From contig VZDJ01000056.1 in assembly GCA_008694505.1 (NCBI GenBank), forward strand, positions 2,918,461-2,982,460: a stretch of 64,000 nucleotides of DNA, read 5' to 3'. Shown here in pieces: positions 13,101-24,134 of this stretch; position 1 is the first letter of the stretch, and every line of letters begins with the position of its first letter. Source of the DNA: Cyanoderma ruficeps (lineage: Eukaryota; Chordata; Aves; Passeriformes; Timaliidae). The translations under genes were made by a program, and so were the position numbers. The notes under the pieces are model-generated. The model did no database searches. It was given only the letters and a program-made list of their open reading frames with translations, and was not told the origin of the DNA.

Positions 13101-15880
13101 CTATTGTTAACAGTTTCTTTTAGCTAAATTTTTATGAACATTTAATCACTCAGCACATCAGCTTTTACACGACAAAGATGAACTAAAGGCACAGAACTAA
13201 AAAGCAATTCTTTCATCATGAAAGCTTTCTTTACCCCCCAATGACTACTTGTGACTTGACACAGTAGCACCTATGACTTGACAAAAGGACCTGACAACAC
13301 AAAATCACTACAAAATGTGAAATAAACAAAATTGCTCAAACCCATTTGAATCTGCTACTCTCTGTCCAAGAACCAGTAGGTCAGTGATGGCAGGAAGAGA
13401 ACCAAGCTATTATTTATAATATATATATAAATAAAGTAAGAAACATATTAAAACAAGAAATATGGAGCTCTAAGTTTTGCAACCACGCAATAAAAATGCA
13501 ACTTATCATCTGCTCATTTCACAAGCTTGGCACATATTGCCAAGGATCATTTTATCATCTTTATGATATATTAAAACAGCCACTGATTGATTTTAGATTT
13601 AAAATTGAGGCATGTAATTATAGGAGGAAAATCACATAAATGAAGCAATGTTGGGAAACAGAAACCAGGAGTTACACTATCTGTGCATTCACAACCGCAG
13701 GAATTTACATAGCAAAAAAAAAAAAAAAAATCCAAAGAACTATTTAGGATTAAAGCTATGACTTCCTTTCTCAAAATACTTCAAACACATACACAGTGCT
13801 TTTCAGTTTCTGGTGTAAAATCCTCACACATATTTCATATTTGTACTGGATGCAGCACAACAGGTTACCAAGCCATCAGAGTCAGAAAGAAGCAAATCTA
13901 TCCTAAACACACGCTCAAACTTGTCAGAGGATGCTCCAAGTTCCCTCTGTCAGTATTAGGTGCATCTCCCTACCTACTGCAGGCCAAGATTCTTGCATTT
14001 TGTTTTGTACACAGACGCTACAAATCCAGTTGCAGAGGATAAATACAAATTCTAGAGCACATTGCCAGGCAATGTGGGAAAGAAAAGCACGGGAAAAAAG
14101 AAAGAAGAGGCAACCTGTTAGAACAGAGCACCTCTTCACAAACAGCTCTTGCTTCCTCACAGAGAGCGCACTAGATTTCCATTTGAACAACCAGAAGCTT
14201 GGGTGCATGTGATTTTTTTTTTTAATCTGGTGCCCAGTGTTCATCTATTGCCTAAGATTTCATTTGCATGGCCCAACTGCCTAAGTGCCAAAGTTTATCT
14301 CTGCTGCCTTTGTGCCTGTTTACTCAGGTTAACTTGGCACTTGGCTTCCTCTGCCTGAAAGAGCCACACTGAGAAGTTTTGTGTCACTTTGTTTCTTTGA
14401 AAAGCAGCGATGGCCAGTCCCTGCTATCACTGCCCTCAGAACAGAGTAGCTATCAACCACTTAACTGCCTAGAGATTTTAGCTGAGGATCCAACAGCTAT
14501 CCTGAAATACCAACACCTCAAACACATCATAAAACTTGACAGAAATTCCCCTCAAACATTCAGAAACAGCAGTAGCACCAAGTTCACTTATGCAAGCCAG
14601 AACACGACACCGAAGTACTACATGGAATTAATGCTGCTGAGCAGTCCAGAGTGCTGCCCACAGAGAAAGGCAAGTGTTTAAACACTGCTGGACTTTGTGG
14701 GCTGCATTACCAACACTACAACTTTTTATGCTTTGGGTGAGGCAACCAATACATAAGAAGAGAAAAAAACCCAAACAAACTGACCTGTAATGAAGTTACT
14801 GAAGCTACAGCTACAATCTCTTTTGTAAAAAAACAAAAATTCTCACAGTCTATTTTTTGCTCTGAAAGACAAACAATGTAGTATTCCCTTATACACAGCT
14901 ACTAAACTATAGTGAACTATTAAATTATTTGCACCTCTTAAGTAATTTTCAAATATTTTAATAGCTGTTCATGTTTATTTGCTGGTTCATGATCCAGTCT
15001 AATACAGCTACTGAAATTCTATAGGTTTTTTATGCCTTCCTGCCTGGGCTGGGGAGAGAAGAACAAGACAAGAATAAAAATCTGACAACCTGGAGCAACT
15101 GATCTTCACAACCGAGAAATTCATTCAAGGTCTGCTTACAGCACAGAACAGTTCTCAAATCCAATCACTGTTAACAAAAAAAGCAAACAAACAAAACACC
15201 ACAAAGACACAGGAGCTTCCAGTGAGGGTAAAAAATATTTGCTTTTCAATATGCACTTAAGTCACAGTATCTGTTTTGAGATCATTACACCAGGTAACAA
15301 TTTATTGTATCTCAAAGTATTTTACAAGTGCCCATCTATACATTGAAGAAGGTGGTAACAAAGGAACCAAAAAAATGTATTTTCAGAGCAAAAATAAAGC
15401 CAGCAACCAATATTTCATTCAATTTAATAATCAGCTGCACAACACACCATTCTTAAAAATGCAAAAACCATCACAGTAAGTGAATGAAATCAAAGAAGAT
15501 GTGCATTTCAACATTTTCCTGGCAGTCCTGATCTGGTGCCAGTAGTAAAATGCAAACATAATCTAATAGGACCATTTGAAATTATTTTAGAAATTCTAGA
15601 CCTAGGCCATTTTCAATGTCTTGCATCATTTGGCAAAAAAAATCTTTAAGGAAAAACAATCATTTAATGCAATTTCTACTGACAGAATAGAATACATTAA
15701 AAAAAAAAAGCAGCTACTCATCAGAACATACTGAAATGAAGACAGACCTGGTGTGCCAGTGGAATTTTAGTTGAAAGCTATGTACTTCAAGACATTATTC
15801 AAGTCAAAACTGAAGGAAAACTTGAGGGTAAAGAACAGCTGTTAAAGTTTTAACTGCGTCCAAAAGCAGTTTACACCGTA
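7110..15880. other. Intergenic region between the netrin-4-like gene and CHCHD4
   Basis: This stretch separates two convergent genes. I see no exon, RNA gene or full-length mobile element in it. It is AT-rich, with homopolymer A runs near 12420-12436 and 13713-13730 and an AT microsatellite-like patch near 13412-13436. Open frames are short and unlike any family I recognise. Confidence 0.5.
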
Positions 15881-15908
15881 CACACACGCACTCCCTCATT
15901 TTGTAGTA

Positions 15909-15963
15909 TTTATTTGCAAGGTTGTAGCTCTGAAATTTCTCCTTCAGGAATAAATTATTTATT
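15909..15963 (-). terminator. CHCHD4: Candidate CHCHD4 polyadenylation signals
   Basis: Two minus-strand AATAAA hexamers, at 15909-15914 and 15958-15963, lie about 120-170 nt past the CHCHD4 stop. They would give a short 3'UTR. Usage is inferred only. Confidence 0.4.
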
Positions 15964-16080
15964 ATGATACAGTGCACAGAACATGGTGAAATATTTCCTT
16001 ACTACTCAGAAGACAGACACAGTGCAAAGTCCATATCTCTGAAAATGAGAAACGGAGACAACAGCCTCCTTGCATCTTCA

Positions 16081-16370
16081 TTAGCTGGATGCCTTCTCCT
16101 CTTTGGCAGCAGAGCCCTCCACAGAAGCAGCTTCCAAATCTTTGCTGGACTTCTCATCATTTTCATCCTCTTGAGGGTAAAGATCTGGGTATTTCTGCAT
16201 GCACTCCTGCATGGCACGGAATTGGTCCACACAGTCTGATCCCTTTATTTCTTCTGTGCTATAGTGGAAACAAGAAAAGGCTGACTTGAACTGCTCCCCA
16301 CAGGGACCACTAGCCATTCCACCCAGACACGGGCAATTCCAGTTGATATCTCCATTGGGCAATATCAATC
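16081..16370 (-). CDS. CHCHD4: CHCHD4 exon 3 (catalytic and CHCH domain)
   Basis: The acceptor reads tgttcag|GATTG on the minus strand and the stop TAA is at 16083-16081. It encodes G41-LILPNG, the CPC motif, both CX9C pairs and the acidic tail ending KEEKASS. Confidence 0.97.
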
Positions 16371-19300
16371 CTGAACAAACAAGAGAGAAGAAAAGTTAAT
16401 GCTCCTTCCAAACATTGATTTCATTCAGTGAGAACTGCTGGGCTGCAGGTGTGAACTCAAGCACTTGTAATGCCATCTTAGTTCTGTAGCTTCAAGGCTG
16501 ATAAACACCTTCCACTTCTCAGCCAGTCTGTTTCTCCCTCTGATCTGTATAATTCCTTAATGGGCACAAGTGAGGTTAGTTCTCTATCCATCTCTGAATT
16601 AAGTCCTTCTCCCTGGACTACAGACCACTGAGAATATTCTAAGGGAACTGCAAACCAGACAGAAGTCAAGTCAATTGATTTGCCAGACTCTGTCAGGGGA
16701 ACAAGCAAGCATTATAATCATGCCATACAAATAAAAAGAATTTAAATCCAGTATTCAGCCTAGAAATATTTTAAATCAAATCGAATGGATGCATTTTTCT
16801 TCTTGTTTTAAATAAACTCTGAAATAATAACTCACAACCTTCCCCCTCCAAATTTCAACTGGAAGACCGGAATTGCAGAAACAAAAATCAGTGTATTTGT
16901 AAAGCACAGATTAAGTCACGTGCCTCCGAACACAAGGAACAGCAAGAGCAAGCCTGCCTGTCTGGTTGCCAGTAACCAAACTGTACTTTAGAACACAACT
17001 GAAAGGAGTTAAGTATCACCTCAGACTCTAAACTGGAACAGCTGTAAACCTCTGCTCTGGAACAGTTAAAGTCGTGAAAGAAATCCTTCACTGATGGACT
17101 GGCAAGGCGAAGATTTATGGGAATATGTTCTTCTAGATGGCAACTGATTTACACAATGAAGGTCAAACAGCAAGCTGAAGAAATCCTTTGCTCTGATTTT
17201 AGAAATTCAATATAACAGACTTGGTCCTGTGGGCTTCTATAGTCTCTAATGCAATAAATACATCTCCCTTTCCTTTCTCTACCTGGTATGAACATATACA
17301 AGTATGTTCGTCTACTGAAGAACAAGAAAACTACTGTGTTATGATCCAAGCTGGCTTCTTCTCCACTTAACAGTTTACTCTCCTCCTCCTCTTTAGCAGA
17401 CTTTTCTAACTTCATCTCCAGGCTGAGTTTCTGCAGAAGCAGACAGCACGTGTATAAATCTTAATTTTAAGCACTTTCCGTTTAGAAAAGGGGTATGAAA
17501 ATACCACTGGCAGACAAAGAAGTTGAATTAATTCTGATTCAAACATGAAATTATATTTAAGACCTGATACAACTTCACATTACCTAAAATTCTGTCACAG
17601 AATTCAACAAACTAATTTCTTGTCTTTGTCCTGTGGGATCATGGAGTTTCAGGCATACATTTCACTCCCAGGTGAAACTCCTTGGACACCCGGCTGCAAT
17701 ATCATGAATCTTGACTGGTACAGCAAAAGCAGATCAATCACTTATTGCTATATTAAAAGCCATATTTTACTGTGATTTGCAATTCATCAGTCATGTGCTC
17801 TAACTCAGCCAATGCAGTTCAGCAGAAAATTACACTGAGTCAGTCAAACCTCAGCATTGACCAGACTCTTTCTCATTACAGAAAGAAACAGTGTCCTTAA
17901 CATGACTCAGTCAACTACAGGAATACTGTCATTTTCCACGGACCGTGCGTTATTTGGCAAGATGGTTTTGCAAAGTATCTCTAATATTCACTGTACTGAT
18001 AAGATACACCTAATCCAGCTCATCACAGCATCTCCAGCTGCCTGGAGAAGAAGCAGGACTTCTGAGACAAGAAAATGGGGGGGTGGTGCCAGTCCTCATT
18101 GCCAAGGACAGTATCTATTAATAAAATAGATTGCTCCTTTTGGAACCAGACCTGCCTTGTAAACATGCAAATCTTAATAACAACGTGAGTTATCCCATAA
18201 ACAATACATTCTATGGTGTCACAAGATCACTGATCTACACGTATTTTATCAATGAAATAGCATCAGTTTCAGAAGTTCTGCACACAGAAACCATGCTTTA
18301 GAAAAGCAAAACAAAAACAGAGATGAATAAAGCAAGAATTTCCTCTTTCATAATCACAGCAGAATTCACACATCAATGAGTAAGTCCATCAGCAAGCTTA
18401 GAGCACAATTAAATGGGAAACATTTCATCCATCGCTCTTCCTGAGCTGCAAGCCTACAATAGATGGGATTACTATTTTTAATTAAAATTGAATTAAAACT
18501 TCTTTCAAATGCAGCCTGTGCCTCACTGATCCATCCAGTGAGTCATAATCTACTTGAACTCATGGAAGAAAAACCAACCCTGTTTACATCACATCAAGAT
18601 TTGTGTGAGCAACTGACTGCTGACATCACACAACCTAATGTCTCGGGGCCCACGGAATCTGCTCATGTCATGGACAAAGGCAGCCCCACCTGCATCTGTG
18701 CCAACACTTGTCTTTGGACTCGCTGCTATCAAGTCCCACTGCTGTTCTGAGAAGTGTTTCTTCCCTGTTACGTGACAAACACCCCAATAACAAGTTTATC
18801 TGCCAGGGATTCACAGTGTAAGATGACAGGAAGCAGGATTGAGAGGGACATCATCAGTCACAGAAACAGTCCTGTACATCTGGTCATGTCATCAAGTCTT
18901 TTCTTAAAAGATCGGGGGGGAGTTGCTTCATCAGTGCCCTGTAGAAACCACTTTAAAACTGTCTCTAAAGAAAGATGACAGGAACAAGTCTGGAAAAACA
19001 GAAGGGGAAGACCAGCAACAATCTGTGTTTGAGGCCCAATTCCATAAGTACTTTTATCCAACTTTCCCATCACAGCTGTAGCACTAATGAAAGTCACTTT
19101 GCATGCATAAAACTCATCAGTGCCTTCTTCATATAAGCTCAATAAAATAGGAAATCATTCTGACTGATGGCAGCCAAGATGTCAGTGAAAACCAGGAATC
19201 TTTCATGTTTAAATTCCACCATCTGCAGCACATAGGACTGAAAGAAGCTTTATAGTAACAATACTTTTTCAAAACCACTGCAAATGATTTCTTAATTTGT

Positions 19301-22300
19301 TTCCATCAGCCACAGCTGTCTAAAGGCATAGAGAGTGAACTGTGATCTTCACTGCAGTACAAAATCCTAACCTGAACTTATTCCAGTTTGTCTGCCTTTC
19401 CATTTCAAGTAGCTTTTTTTCTTTCAATGTTTTTAGTTTAAAGTGAGTCATTAACATTTTTGCCTACCAAAATCTCACAGCTGATAAAACAACAAAATAC
19501 TGACAGAAATAAGAGCAGTATACAATTGGGTTTTATCCTAAGGGAAACAGAACACAAGTTCTCCTGACCAATCCGCTGACTCAAGCAGACTGTTCAAAGA
19601 CTAATGTCTATTAATGTCTGGGACAAAGTGAGAACTATCAAAAATTAATAAATATCAAACTAGATGTTCATCTCAAATATGAGAAAGGCCCTTACAAAAA
19701 ACCAAAATCTCAAACCCAAGTTTCAGGTGTATTAGAAAATAATACAGATTATGGTAGGTCTGCATAATGCATCTATTCTTTCCCAGACATGACTGGTCTC
19801 TTTGGCACAACAGAAGACATGAAAAGAGTCCTTATAGTCAATTATAGCTATAGTTCAACAGAATTTGAACACTGGAAACCAAGTAGAAACAAAATTAGAA
19901 AAGCCTGCATGTTACATCAGGTACAGCAAAACCCTTGCCAATTTTCTTTTAAATAAAAAGCCATGCAAGCCAGAGCTTCAGCATTTCAACAAACTCTAAA
20001 CCATTTTACCCATGTCTTTCCTGCCCATAAACTTCACTAGATGCAGCTACATTCTGTTATGTGTTCATTTTCTCTCTTCTCATCTAATGCACTGTAGCCC
20101 TGGGTCATTCAAGCAGTTTTTCAGACGGGTGGGCAGTAACTTACCACATACTAAGAAGAAAATTCAACAAACTAACAAAGAAAACCACACAACAAGAAAT
20201 CCCCACCCAAACTTATTTAAAGTACCTAAACACAGTTTATAGTTACTCATTTTGAATCTCACAGACACACGCTGTCACTGTAAGGTGACATAAAAAGCTC
20301 CTTGCTTTCCCCCTTTCTTCTCTGATCTACTGTTGAGGAAGAAAGTGACCTAACATTACAAAAACATTCTGTAAATGCAGAATTGCTAGAAAACAAACCC
20401 CATCACCTCTCCTTACCACAGCCTTTCCATGTCCAGCAAAATACACATAAGAGCAATCATCTGATATGGCATTTAAACAAAAATAAAGTGGCTATTTTAA
20501 TTTTGACTAGTTTATTGCCCAAATGTATGTCACACCAGGTTATCAACAGACTTATCAGTGCAGGTGAGAAAAAATTTTGGATATATGACTGACTACATAC
20601 AAATGTAATGAAGCCAAAATGGGCAGATAAACACAGTAACATCTCAACACAGATCGCTGTATGAAAAACGTTAGTTTTAATGACATAGGAAGGGGTGGCT
20701 CAAGTTACACTACACACCGTATCAGCTAACAAAGAGACCCGGTGAGCTCCAGCTGCTAAACCGCTGAAATGCTGCCCTCTAAAGGTCTCGGAGCCATTTT
20801 AGAAAAGCATAACTTACACTTTCTAACTAAATTTCAAAGAGTCTGAAGAATTTACTTCAGTCTCAGTTGAGGTGAAACCAATGAAATCACACAAAGTGAA
20901 AAGACCAAAAGACCTGTAAACATAGAGGCAATTAGAAAAAAATTAACCTAAACTCACATTTTCAGGATAATTATTAACCCAGGGCAAAATTTATTAAATC
21001 ATCATGATCGGAAGATTGTTTCCTTTAGCCATTATTTAAAATATGCTCTGTGCAACTAGACTATTGTAAGTCTTGGTCTCAGAAACACCCTGCTCTCTAA
21101 AATCTCTATCTGCAGGTTAGATATACTTCATACAAGAACTGTAATCTTCACAAGTTGAAAGCTCAGTAAGTTTAACTTACCTGTCATGTGCCACTGAAAG
21201 CTACTGATTATATTGTTAACAGTATAGTATGGATTAGCCAGATATTAATTTATATTAAATTAGATATTCAGAGATCATCAAATTAGGCAATTTCAGCTGC
21301 ACACAACTAGATGAGCAACACATCAATGACCACGATATGTAACTCACTCCAGCTTCTCTGAAAATTGCATTCTGTTACTTAAAACAGAGAAAAAACAATC
21401 ATAATTTTCATTTGATTAGCCTCTAACTTTATTAATAAAAGGAAAAGCTATTCCTGCATATTCCTGGCTACTTAACCAAAACCAAAAGCCATCAATTGAT
21501 TATTTGAACAGGCCACTAAGAAAAATCATTACAAGTGCAGAAAAAGAAATACTGGAAGAAAGCGTGTCATTAGTGATGTCCTAATCTGGCAGTTCAAACT
21601 GTCAAGAGTTTGGGTATTTACTGCATAACCAGCTGCCCTCAGTCTTTAAACATGCTGAAGCTTTTCTAATTCATACAGGGTTTGTTTTCTGTTGGATTTG
21701 TAAATGATGTAACATCCCTTACTTCCATTCTTCTGCTCACTACTGACCTTGCTCTTCGTAAGGGTCATCTGGGTCATCTGCAACCAGCTCAGCACTGCTT
21801 GGTGTCTCATGGTCCTCCTTGGTTGCAAATATTATTCTGTCTTTTCCTACCATGGAGGAGACAAGAAGCAAAAGTTCAGAGAAATCTGAGACAGAAAGAG
21901 TCATTTACAAAACTGCTGAACACCAGAAGGTAATGAGATATTCAATGTGATGCACTAATGTTAATTGAGAATGAACTGCTGTACCTAACAATCACCATCT
22001 ATTAGAACAGTTACTAGTTCAGAGGAAACACTGAAATTCTGTTATTCTAAAGCTCCAATTTTCATAGCAATGTCCTGTAATGGCTGCAGATCACAGTACA
22101 GTTCACTGAACTGCTAAGTTAAAAAGCTGTTTCAAAACAAATTTGAATTACTCCAATACCAGGACTAACATGGAAGAAGGGTTTAGAATTTAAAAAAGTG
22201 AAAGAAAAACTATAACAAATAACAGTAAAGTGTTGAATAGGAACTTATTAATAACAGTGCTCTTCACTAAAGACTAGTGTAATATTTTACACTAACCATC

Positions 22301-23669
22301 TGAATTAAAAACCAAAGATAGCCGTCACCATATAGAACTAACTACATTGGAAGGTACTGTGAACATTAAAAGGGATGGAAATCCAACGGTGCAAACTTCC
22401 TGCTCTTGATTTAACTAAAACATTCTGTAGCAGGGTCAGGAGAGGCTTGGCTGTGAACTTCCCTAACAACCCTGCAAAGCTCTAGCACACACTCTGAGGC
22501 ATGCAAAAGCAGAGGACATCTAGCTCTTCTGAGCACACAGCTAACATTCCGTGAGTGGGAAAAATAGTAAATTCCACAAGCATTTTCCAAATTAATAAAG
22601 GCCACTGCAGTAACTTGGCATATTAGAAATTAGAACTTCCTGGCCCCTCAGTGAGACCTCAGTCAGCAGAGGTTCAGTGACTCTGCTCAGTAACCATGCA
22701 TTTAAACATGTCTGAAAAACAGACACATCTAACGTTTTTAAAAAGAAGGGGAACAGTTTTCTGACAACCCTGCATTGTACTCCAGCAAACTTTATATGTG
22801 GAGTGTTTGGTCATTTCTTATATATAAAAGGAGCTAGAAACACATGAACTCTAACCCCATAACTGCAACTTTGCAGCATTGCATAAGGCAACTTACAGAT
22901 GTTGCAAAATTAAACAAAGCATAAAACAGGTCCATAGGTTATGACCACCTCAATACAGTTTATAGTCTGTGTCCAAGTTTGTAACTTATAAGTGGCATTT
23001 AGAACTATTGGCAGTTTTTTTTCCAGTCGGGAACTTTACATTCAGCCACTTTGCGTTACTTAAGAAAGCAAGGATATTTATTTATATGTACGTAGATATA
23101 AATATACATCTACACACTTACCCATGTATCTCCCACTTTAAGAAGGGGACAAGCCTCATAAATGCACCATGATACAGATGCAGATAAGCTCGCACTCTAC
23201 CCACCCTGCGCATCGACCCTGAAAAGGCAAAACCCCACGCCTCTGGCCACTCAGCTAGGTTGGGATAAATTTAACCCCTGCGGGCAGAAGGCTCTCCGAC
23301 CTGCCCTGCCCGCACGCCTCAGCCACGCCGCGGCCACACACGGTCCCTGCGGGGCACCTCGGGCCGCTCCCGGCCCGCTGCGGGGCCGCAGCGTCCCACA
23401 TGCCGCCTCATGGCCCCGCCGCCCTTCCCGCCCTCCGTGAGGAGAAAAGTCAGCGGCGGGAGGCGAGGCAGCGCTGCCGCCGCCACACGCGGACCGCGGG
23501 CGGCTGCCGCGCCTCTTCTCCACTCCGGCTGCGCCTTCCCCTCACGGGCTGCGGGGAGCGGGTGGTCACCCCGCAGCGCATCCACCCTCGGCCGCCTCAC
23601 GGCGAGCCCGCCCGGCGGGGTGACATTGGGAGGACACTCGGGCGCACCTTCCTGCCTGCAGTAGGACAT
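16081..23669 (-). CDS. CHCHD4: CHCHD4 / MIA40, mitochondrial intermembrane-space import oxidoreductase
   Basis: CHCHD4 oxidises and traps incoming cysteine-motif proteins in the mitochondrial intermembrane space and is re-oxidised by ALR (GFER); in animals it also partners with AIF. Exons on the minus strand are 23669-23648, 21846-21748 and 16370-16081, together 411 nt for 136 aa. The start MSYCRQEG matches the short animal form, which has no cleavable presequence. The catalytic CPC motif is at residues 53-55. The twin CX9C helices use C64/C74 and C87/C97, all present. The C-terminus is acidic and slightly shorter than in the human protein (142 aa). Intron 1 is 1.8 kb and intron 2 is 5.4 kb; nothing else was recognised in them. 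The gene is head-to-head with TMEM43, start codons 453 bp apart within a CpG island. Confidence 0.97.
21748..21846 (-). CDS. CHCHD4: CHCHD4 exon 2
   Basis: This 99-nt exon lies between catggtag and AAG|gtcagt. It encodes [20 protein letters not shown]...DDPYEEQ, the conserved N-terminal segment. Confidence 0.95.
23648..23669 (-). CDS. CHCHD4: CHCHD4 exon 1
   Basis: The 22-nt coding part encodes MSYCRQE plus one base, followed by donor GAAG|gtgcgc. The ATG sits in the CpG island. Confidence 0.93.
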
Positions 23670-23883
23670 GGCGGAGCCGGCCGGTGCCTTCCTCCGCAGC
23701 GCGCCGCACACGGGCCCCGCCGCTCCGTTCCCGCCGTCCCGCCAGCACCGCTTGAGCAGAGCAGAGCCGCGCCGCTGCTCCGCGCCGCGACCTCCCCCCT
23801 CCGGAAGCACCTTCCCGGCCCTGAGGCGGCCGCTGACGCACCTCCTGCCGGCCTCGGGGCTCCGCCAGGCCCGGCCTCGCCGC

Positions 23884-23901
23884 ACTACAGCTCCCGCCTG
23901 C
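23884..23901 (+). promoter_or_regulatory. ZNF143/Staf-like binding motif 1
   Basis: ACTACAGCTCCCGCCTGC fits the ACTACAnnTCCCagnnTGC pattern of ZNF143/ZNF76 sites, which are frequent in bidirectional CpG promoters. It lies 215 bp from the CHCHD4 ATG. Confidence 0.6.
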
Positions 23902-23916
23902 CCAGCGCCCGGCCGC

Positions 23917-23961
23917 GGGGGGGAGAGAGAGGGAGGAGGGAAGGGAAGGAGGAAGGAAGGG
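23917..23961 (+). repeat. 45-bp purine-only tract in the promoter
   Basis: Uninterrupted G/A run (G7 then GA, GGAGG and GGAAGG units) between the two ZNF143-like motifs. Such tracts can bind SP/KLF/MAZ factors or adopt triplex structure; neither is shown here. Confidence 0.75.
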
Positions 23962-23980
23962 CTTCCCCACCGCGGCGGGA

Positions 23981-23999
23981 ACTACATGTCCCGGCGTGC
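23981..23999 (+). promoter_or_regulatory. ZNF143/Staf-like binding motif 2
   Basis: ACTACATGTCCCGGCGTGC fits the same ZNF143 pattern in the same orientation, 97 bp from motif 1 and 124 bp upstream of the TMEM43 ATG. Confidence 0.65.
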
Positions 24000-24122
24000 G
24001 CCGCTGCGGGCGGGGAGCTGGGCGGGGGCGGTGGCGCCCTGAGGCGGATGAGGGCGAGGTTGGCGGTGCGCGGGTCTGGCGGTCCCTGAGTTGTGGTTCC
24101 CGGGTGGAGTGAGAGGCTCAAG

Positions 24123-24134
24123 ATGTCGAGGAAC
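24123..24134 (+). CDS. TMEM43: TMEM43 exon 1
   Basis: ATG TCG AGG AAC followed at once by gtaagt; only four codons. The next exon continues in phase 0 with FSDTGS. Confidence 0.9.
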
